Shown here: positions 1 through 4,040 of the stretch, piece by piece
Position numbering within the stretch: position 1 is the first letter of the stretch
How the letters are laid out: each line of letters begins with the position of its first letter
DNA from: CAYWTX01 sp964461295
GTDB taxonomy: Bacteria; Planctomycetota; Phycisphaerae; SM23-33
Assembly (NCBI GenBank): GCA_964461295.1
Contig: CAYWTX010000125.1
Coordinates: 1 to 8,093, forward strand
Length of the DNA stretch: 8,093 nucleotides
Reading direction: 5' to 3'
Notes under the pieces: model-generated
Databases searched by the model: none
Told to the model about the DNA's origin: nothing
The model's input: the letters and a program-made list of their open reading frames with translations, nothing else
Program-made: the position numbers and the translations under genes

Positions 1-555
1 GCCCCAACCCCTGTCCAGGTCCCCCGCAAACCCGATTCCCTGTGCCTCCGTCTTCAGGGCTTCCTTCCTTGCCTCATCCGCCGTCCTGTACTCGTACAGA
101 ACCGTGTTCAGCCGGCGGATGCGATGATAGTACTCCTTGCGGGTCCGCCTCGCCTCGGCCGCTTGCGGCTCGGGCATCGTCGCGAACTCGTCGAGTTCGC
201 GCCTCCACAACTCCTTGCCACTCTCGGCATCCAAGCAGAGCAGGACCGCGCAGTCGGCGCCTTCCGGCCACCCGGCCGCGCAGACCACGAAGACCTTCCC
301 GCCGACCACGATGGGCGACGAGCTCGAGAAGTTCGGCAGCGGCGCCTTCCAGGCCAGGTTCTTCGCGGCGACGCCATCGAACTCGGTCGGCGGCCTGCAC
401 CCGGCCGGGAATACCCCCGTCCCGTCGTTGCGGAAGCCGATGCCCGCCGCGAGTCTGTCCGCCGGGGGCGGGCAGGCGGGCACCGTCGTCGGTCCGGCCC
501 CCATCGCCGCCGCCGCACACGTCGCCACCATGGCCACCACGCACGCTGACCGCAT
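1..555 (-). CDS. Exported PQQ-like beta-propeller protein (3' end missing)
   Basis: Only the first 185 residues are visible; the frame is still open at base 1. Residues 1-20 are an Ala-rich signal peptide (MRSACVVAMV, ending near MGAG), so export from the cytoplasm is likely. Residues 65-92 (KNLAWKAPLPNFSSSSPIVV followed by GGKVFVVC) and 104-118 (VLLCLDAESGKELWRR) are the blade phrases of PQQ/BamB-type beta-propellers, in which strand pairs alternate with 'D..tG...W' turns. Residues 127-172 are a charged, probably helical insertion rich in Arg, Lys and Glu. The start is well supported: AGGAGG lies 5 nt upstream and overlaps the stop of the preceding gene. The role is not known; homologues are often scaffold-like or quinoprotein-like proteins, and the cofactor-binding part would be beyond the window. 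Confidence 0.8.
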   Translation of the reverse strand, partial: MRSACVVAMVATCAAAAMGAGPTTVPACPPPADRLAAGIGFRNDGTGVFPAGCRPPTEFDGVAAKNLAWKAPLPNFSSSSPIVVGGKVFVVCAAGWPEGADCAVLLCLDAESGKELWRRELDEFATMPEPQAAEARRTRKEYYHRIRRLNTVLYEYRTADEARKEALKTEAQGIGFAGDLDRGWG

Positions 556-560
556 CGCTT

Positions 561-566
561 CCTCCT
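561..566 (-). promoter_or_regulatory. Shine-Dalgarno site overlapping the upstream stop codon
   Basis: AGGAGG is read on the minus strand 5 nt before the ATG at 555. Its first two bases are the last two bases of the TAG stop (567-565) of the hydrolase gene. The ribosome ending the hydrolase therefore sits on the ribosome binding site of the next gene, which suggests translational coupling and one transcript. Confidence 0.75.
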
Positions 567-2211
567 ACTCCTTCACCGCGACCGTCTGGCTCACCGGCTC
601 GGCCGTCTGCACAAACGGCTCGACGCTGCTGCCCCACTGGCAGGCCGTCACCTTCACGCTCAGCGGCAGCTTCGCCCGCGGCGGAATGCCGCAGATGACC
701 AGCTTGCCGTCGCGCACGACGGCCGGGCCGTGGTTCACCGCGTATCGCACCGGCAGGCCGCTGTCGGCCGTGGCCGCCAGCTTCGCCTCGCCCCCGGCCT
801 TGAGGTCGCCGATGGGCGGGAAGGTGACCGTCTGCGCCTTGCCCTTGACGTTGGCGTCCAGTTTCAGCCGCGCCGGCTGCTCCGCGTAGCGGAACGTCTC
901 GTTGCCGTCGTGATAGGCCGTGATGGCCGCGGACGCTCCGCCCTTGGCCGAGCCCGCCGTCACGCGGAACGTGTCGGGGCCCACCTGCTCCACGGCGCCG
1001 CTCCCGCCCAGGCTGAACAACCGGAACCCCACCGGCCCGCTCGCGTGCCCGATGGGCGGCTCGGGCGCGGGGTACTTGTCGCGGACCTCCAGCAGGAACG
1101 TCCCGGCCACTTGGAACGTGTCGGCCCCCACCAACTTCGCCTTGGCGTCGAATCGCAGGTCGTGCTTGCTGTAGAGCGCCTTGCCGGTGGCCGGGTCGGC
1201 GAACGTGACGTACTGCGTCCGCTTGCCGAACCTGCCCGCGTGGAACGCGTGCCACGCCTGGGCCATCTCCAGGTCCACGTGCCACCACGTGGCCTTCCGC
1301 GGCGTCTGAATGCTGTCGGGATAGTCCTTGTACAGCGCCGGCTTGGGCGCCGCGGGGTTGGTGATGGCCGTGCTCGTCAACGCCCCCGACGCCAGGTCGA
1401 TCTCCTTGCACTTCACCGGTTCCTTCGCGTCCACCGGCCAGTCGGGGATGCGCGCCCCCGCCGCCTTGCGGATGAACAGCCCCACCAGCTCGCCGTCCCG
1501 CGGCGACCAGGCCATGTGCGTCGTGCCGGCCTCCACCGCGAAGGAAATCAGCATCCGCTCGTTCCGCGCTCGCATGCCCAGGTAAGCCAGCCGCCCGCCC
1601 CGCCAGCCGCTGTCGCGGTCCTCGTAGTCGCGCAGCACGCCGCTGGGACCGCCGCCGAACTCCTCGAATTGCCCGCTGATGATGAGGACCGGCACGCCCG
1701 ACAGGTCGGCGTTGGGGTCGCACCCCGGCGGGTACACCAGCCCGCCCTTGAACGGAACGGTGCCGAAGCACCGCCGCGGCTGCCAGCACGCCGCCGACGT
1801 CGCGTAGTTGGTGCCCACCGAATGCCCGAAAACAAAGAACGGCGCCACCTCGATCTCGCGGTAGCCCGTCGCCTCGGCGGCCGCCTTCAGCACGGCCTGG
1901 AACGTCTCCGGCCCCTGGCCGGTCTTGTAGTTGAAGATCGAGTCGATCCCCGCGTGGACGATCGCCAGGCTCTCGGACTCGCAGGCCTTCCGCACGCCCG
2001 CGTCGTTCGTCAGCGCGCCCATGCCGCCGATCAGCACGCCGCGAACCCGCTTGGCGGAGGGCGGCACCCACACCATCGCGGTGGTCTTCTTGTCGCCGGC
2101 CAGTTCCACCGGCACGGCCCACTGCCAGGTCGGTCCTGGCGTCTCATCGGCCGCACGGGCCGCCGCGCACAACGCCATCGCCGCCGCCACAACCATCGCG
2201 GTTCGCATCAT
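565..2211 (-). CDS. Exported alpha/beta-hydrolase (esterase-like) with C-terminal beta-domains
   Basis: The protein has 548 residues. Residues 1-20 form a signal peptide ending in AAARA before ADET. Residues 43-260 read as an alpha/beta-hydrolase: strand VRGVLIGGMG (56-65), nucleophile elbow GHSVGT with Ser131, strand VPVLIISGQFEE (173-184) carrying the likely acid near Glu183/184, and a candidate catalytic His232 in GTTHMAWS. Residues 305-440 are probably beta-rich and unassigned. Residues 461-547 (PPIGDLKAGGEAKLAAT, then SGLPVRYAV..GPA) resemble the bacterial Ig-like repeats found in secreted proteins. The likely role is a secreted esterase or deacylase acting on a glycan or its substituents; the substrate is unknown. 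ATG codons occur at 2211 and 2208; the second gives the MRTA leader shared with neighbouring genes, and the AAAGG site is 6 or 9 nt away, so the start is uncertain by one codon. Confidence 0.85.
   Translation of the reverse strand: MMRTAMVVAAAMALCAAARAADETPGPTWQWAVPVELAGDKKTTAMVWVPPSAKRVRGVLIGGMGALTNDAGVRKACESESLAIVHAGIDSIFNYKTGQGPETFQAVLKAAAEATGYREIEVAPFFVFGHSVGTNYATSAACWQPRRCFGTVPFKGGLVYPPGCDPNADLSGVPVLIISGQFEEFGGGPSGVLRDYEDRDSGWRGGRLAYLGMRARNERMLISFAVEAGTTHMAWSPRDGELVGLFIRKAAGARIPDWPVDAKEPVKCKEIDLASGALTSTAITNPAAPKPALYKDYPDSIQTPRKATWWHVDLEMAQAWHAFHAGRFGKRTQYVTFADPATGKALYSKHDLRFDAKAKLVGADTFQVAGTFLLEVRDKYPAPEPPIGHASGPVGFRLFSLGGSGAVEQVGPDTFRVTAGSAKGGASAAITAYHDGNETFRYAEQPARLKLDANVKGKAQTVTFPPIGDLKAGGEAKLAATADSGLPVRYAVNHGPAVVRDGKLVICGIPPRAKLPLSVKVTACQWGSSVEPFVQTAEPVSQTVAVKE
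2140..2208 (-). repeat. Leader repeat, copy A (signal peptide of the hydrolase)
   Basis: These 69 nt encode MRTAMVV through ADET. An ungapped comparison with 3897-3965 gives 58 of 69 identical bases, including a 27-nt perfect run at 2150-2176. The identity stops abruptly after ADET, so only the leader, and not the mature protein, is shared. Confidence 0.8.
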
Positions 2212-2316
2212 CGTTCGCCTTTCTTAACTCCGCATCGAGACGGTCCCTGGCGTGGCACGAGTACAACAGGACGACCTCGCGGGGCATCCCCGCCGTCACG
2301 GCTGCCTCTGGCCCGC
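2212..2316 (-). other. Intergenic spacer with a small hairpin and a copy of the heparinase/GH123 junction
   Basis: This gap separates the propeller stop (2317) from the hydrolase start. A perfect 6-bp stem with a CAT loop lies at 2279-2293 (GCGGGG/CCCCGC); no T-tract follows it, so a terminator is doubtful. Bases 2214-2246 match 6660-6692 at 26 of 33 positions without gaps. No promoter could be recognised. Confidence 0.5.
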
Positions 2317-3486
2317 CTACTTGTGCAACGAGATCACGAAAAGCTGCCGGGTCTTCTGGGCATCCTCCGCGATCGCGGCAAGCAGAATCCCGCTGCCGTC
2401 GCGGTTCCAGCAGGGCGCGCCGTCCACGCGCAGGTCGCCTCGCCACGGCCCACGCGAGAAGCCGCCGAGTTCCGCCCTCGCTCCGTCGGAGCGACGAATG
2501 ACGACGTAGCGATTCTCCCGCGGCCGGTCCGCGTCCTTGTCGCCGATGGCCAGCCACTTGCCGTCAGGCGACAGCGCCACGTCGGGATCGCCTTGCGGAT
2601 ACCCCGGCGTCTTGCCGACCACCTGGCGCGTGTCCGTGTCGTAGATGACGCCATCGCCGCCCAGCAAGCGCCGGCCAAGGTCCCACTCCGGGTGCCCGCC
2701 GATATGCACCTGGCGCGTCAGGGCGGTGCCGTCGGGGTGGATGGTGAACGACACGTTCAGCCGCTGCTTGGTATCGAAGTCGGCCCGGCAGTAGAAGTAG
2801 ATGCGGTCATCCTCGCGGTTCCATAGCGTGTGGTTGATGAACAGCGCCTTGCCGTCGATGTCCGGATGGTCGGGCCGCAGCGCTTCGCGTAGCTGGCGGA
2901 ACGACACGAGCAGTTCCTTGCGGCCCGAGGCGGCGTCGATCTTGAAGATGCCGTCGTCGTCGGGGGCGTTGACGTTGACCGTCCAGTCCCATGCGCCGCT
3001 GTATCCTGTCACCGCCCGCAGCCGGGCCAGGCGCGCGTAGTTGATGGCCAGGAACTTGCCGCCCCGCTGGGCGACCCCGCTGTTGCCCACCGGAGTGTCA
3101 TCGTACCGGTACTCGCGCACCCGTCGCCGGGCGGCAATGTCGTACAGCACCGCGAAAACCTTGCCCGTCTTCGCGTCGCGATCGTTGAAGAAGAACTGCG
3201 CCTCCGCCGCCCGCGGGTTCCAGTAGAACATCGTGCCCTGCTGGGGATTCCACGCGCGGGTCCGGTCAACGGGGATGACCCGGTGGCCGTCCTGTGTGTC
3301 GATGAGGACGACCTCGGCCGGGTCGTCCGGGCCGGGCATCCGGTCCTGGAACGTCGTCCGCAGCGCGACGATATACCGGCCGCTGGCGTTCCACGGGATG
3401 GTGCCGGCGTGACCGATGTAGCCAAAGAAGTGGTGGTGCGGTCCGAAGGTGATCTGGCGGGACGACAACCGTATGTTCCGCGACAT
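2317..3486 (-). CDS. TolB/PD40-type beta-propeller protein, possibly a lipoprotein
   Basis: The protein has 389 residues from the ATG at 3486, which has GGAGGA 7 nt upstream. Signature stretches are TFGPHHHFFGYIGHAGTIPW (13-32), the FYWNP turn (87-91), INHTLWNREDDRIYFYC (217-233), GHPEW (264-268), DVALSPDGKWLAIGD (302-316) and CWNRDGSGILLA (359-370). The last two are typical PD40/TolB-like propeller blades. The overall style recalls propellers related to oligogalacturonate lyase, but I cannot identify active residues and do not assign a reaction. In-frame coding continues upstream of the ATG and reads ALSLVLCAAACGCAGHW, a plausible lipoprotein signal whose acylated Cys would be near 3552 or 3546. 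No ATG or GTG opens that extension at a sensible distance, so the mature form may be longer and membrane-anchored. It lies between two clearly exported proteins, which favours export. Confidence 0.75.
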   Translation of the reverse strand: MSRNIRLSSRQITFGPHHHFFGYIGHAGTIPWNASGRYIVALRTTFQDRMPGPDDPAEVVLIDTQDGHRVIPVDRTRAWNPQQGTMFYWNPRAAEAQFFFNDRDAKTGKVFAVLYDIAARRRVREYRYDDTPVGNSGVAQRGGKFLAINYARLARLRAVTGYSGAWDWTVNVNAPDDDGIFKIDAASGRKELLVSFRQLREALRPDHPDIDGKALFINHTLWNREDDRIYFYCRADFDTKQRLNVSFTIHPDGTALTRQVHIGGHPEWDLGRRLLGGDGVIYDTDTRQVVGKTPGYPQGDPDVALSPDGKWLAIGDKDADRPRENRYVVIRRSDGARAELGGFSRGPWRGDLRVDGAPCWNRDGSGILLAAIAEDAQKTRQLFVISLHK

Positions 3487-3611
3487 GCCCTGCTCCTCCG
3501 GATACTTGCGGCCGGCACGGGCGTCGACCTGCCAGTGCCCTGCGCATCCGCACGCCGCCGCGCACAAGACCAGGCTCAGAGCTTGCGAGGAAACTGCGGA
3601 AACAGCCCCAT
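3487..3611 (-). other. Possible 5' extension of the propeller gene encoding a lipoprotein signal
   Basis: In frame with the propeller, bases 3582-3487 read QALSLVLCAAACGCAGHW and then a short linker to the ATG at 3486, which looks like a hydrophobic leader with a lipobox Cys. The nearest upstream ATG (3611) is out of frame; it reads MGLFPQFPRKL and stops at 3576. Joining the two frames near 3582 would give a classic leader: Met, basic residues, hydrophobic core, Cys. Alternatives are a CTG start at 3579 or a TTG at 3567. Confidence 0.4.
3494..3499 (-). promoter_or_regulatory. Shine-Dalgarno site supporting the propeller start at 3486
   Basis: GGAGGA is read on the minus strand 7 nt before the ATG at 3486. 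It is the main reason for choosing the short start. The same bases also encode the in-frame residues PEE of the possible lipoprotein extension, so the match could be incidental. Confidence 0.45.
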
Positions 3612-3617
3612 TCCTCT

Positions 3618-3634
3618 TCGCCCGGAAGGGGCGA
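3618..3634. repeat. Short inverted repeat
   Basis: TCGCCC and GGGCGA form a perfect 6-bp stem around a 5-nt loop. It is adjacent to the larger palindrome at 3643-3668 and may belong to the same element. Confidence 0.5.
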
Positions 3635-3642
3635 TCAGGATT

Positions 3643-3668
3643 CCGCCGGGGGCGCAGGCCCCCGGTGG
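3643..3668. repeat. Strong palindrome, 11-bp arms with one mismatch
   Basis: The arms CCGCCGGGGGC and GCCCCCGGTGG flank a GCAG tetraloop and pair at 10 of 11 positions. There is no following T-tract on either strand, so it resembles a REP-like palindromic unit more than an intrinsic terminator. It would form a stable RNA hairpin just upstream of the propeller gene. Confidence 0.65.
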
Positions 3669-3849
3669 ACGATGGATTCGGCGAGAAGCCCTGAAGCGGC
3701 GACAGAAACCTTCCCGCGTGGGCAAACCCGCGAGATCCGAATCTTTCACAAACTCTCGGCACTATGGCGATCCCATCCATGGCCACGTTGTTCTCGCGTT
3801 CATGGCGCTTCGCCCTTCTGTGTTCGCGTTTGTGCCCAGAACGTTCCCG

Positions 3850-3863
3850 CCGGCGCGCGCCGG
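3850..3863. repeat. Perfect 14-bp palindrome
   Basis: CCGGCGCGCGCCGG is self-complementary with no loop. It lies in the tail of the orphan leader ORF and is part of the palindrome cluster. Confidence 0.6.
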
Positions 3864-3870
3864 AAGCGGC

Positions 3871-3889
3871 GGCCCGGCATTCCCGGGCC
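3871..3889. repeat. Inverted repeat with 7-bp perfect stem
   Basis: GGCCCGG and CCGGGCC flank a 5-nt loop (CATTC). It starts 8 bases beyond the end of the leader homology, close to where the shared leader ends and unrelated sequence begins. Confidence 0.6.
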
Positions 3890-3896
3890 ATCCCCG

Positions 3897-3965
3897 TGTC
3901 TCATCCGCCGCACGGGCCGCCGCGCACAACGCCCCAACCGCCATCGCAACTATCGCTGTTCGCAT
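3897..3965 (-). repeat. Leader repeat, copy B (orphan leader ORF)
   Basis: This is the second copy of the 69-nt leader, with 58 of 69 bases identical to 2140-2208. The perfect 27-nt run is at 3907-3933. Most differences fall in the hydrophobic core codons 7-11. Confidence 0.8.
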
Positions 3966-3971
3966 GGCTGT

Positions 3972-3977
3972 ACCTCC
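3972..3977 (-). promoter_or_regulatory. Strong Shine-Dalgarno site for the orphan leader ORF
   Basis: GGAGGT is read on the minus strand 6 nt before the ATG at 3965. It differs from the AAAGG/AAGGG-type sites of the hydrolase and GH123-like genes, and it supports real or formerly real translation from this start. Confidence 0.65.
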
Positions 3978-3986
3978 ACCTTTTCA

Positions 3987-4034
3987 GTCCGATCCGTCCG
4001 ATCCCGAAGGGACCGTTGGTCCGACGGATCGGAC
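3987..4034. repeat. 12-bp perfect inverted repeat downstream of the GH123-like gene
   Basis: GTCCGATCCGTC (3987-3998) and GACGGATCGGAC (4023-4034) are exact reverse complements with a 24-nt loop. The loop and arms contain smaller nested hairpins, for example TCCC-GAA-GGGA at 4002-4012 and GGACC/GGTCC at 4010-4022. The left arm is also a partial direct repeat (TCCGATCC twice, at 3988 and 3997). It begins 6 bp after the tandem TGA TGA stop of the GH123-like gene. It could act as a transcript 3'-end or processing hairpin, but no T-tract follows. Confidence 0.65.
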
Positions 4035-4040
4035 CGATCA

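Larger units (their letters stand above)
3612..3896. other. Palindrome-rich spacer without a convincing gene
   Basis: This stretch lies between the short leader ORF and the propeller gene; the tail of the leader ORF runs into it. It holds several GC-rich palindromes (listed separately) and an imperfect repeated phrase around 3787-3835 on the plus strand (GTTCTCGCGTTC and GTGTTCGCGTTT). Such phrases recur as dispersed spacer repeats in some environmental bacteria; that link is from memory. One minus-strand frame stays open through it, but its translation is low-complexity and Arg-rich, not protein-like. Confidence 0.55.
3762..3965 (-). pseudogene. Orphan signal-peptide ORF, probable truncated gene
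   Basis: This 67-codon ORF begins MRTAIVAMAV and reaches AAARAADET by residue 23, nearly the same leader as the hydrolase gene. Initiation looks functional: GGAGGT sits 6 nt before the ATG, the best ribosome binding site in the window. After residue 24 the translation (GWPGNAGPPLPARAGGN and onwards) is encoded by GC-rich palindromes and does not look like a folded protein. I read it as the surviving 5' end of a secreted-protein gene whose body was deleted or displaced by repeat DNA. It could instead be a genuine small secreted peptide, or the original leader of the propeller gene downstream. Confidence 0.45.

Noticed and set aside
74..2122. A 682-codon open frame on the minus strand in another frame
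   Set aside because: It overlaps the hydrolase gene out of frame, runs across its stop into the next gene, and gives a Gly/Arg-rich translation without motifs.
2279..2293. Intrinsic terminator after the propeller gene
   Set aside because: The stem is only 6 bp and no T-tract follows on the minus strand, so it is noted only as a hairpin.
730..2826. A 698-codon open frame on the plus strand
   Set aside because: It is antisense across the hydrolase and propeller genes and the gap between them, with a biased Arg/Val/Leu composition and no recognisable motif.
3487..3891. Propeller gene starting at the ATG at 3891
   Set aside because: The added residues up to about 3590 come from palindromes and repeats and are Arg-rich. 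They would place a hydrophobic leader in the middle of the protein.
3612..4034. CRISPR array or transposon ends
   Set aside because: The repeats are palindromes of different sequence and spacing, not regularly spaced direct repeats. No transposase or target-site duplication was seen.
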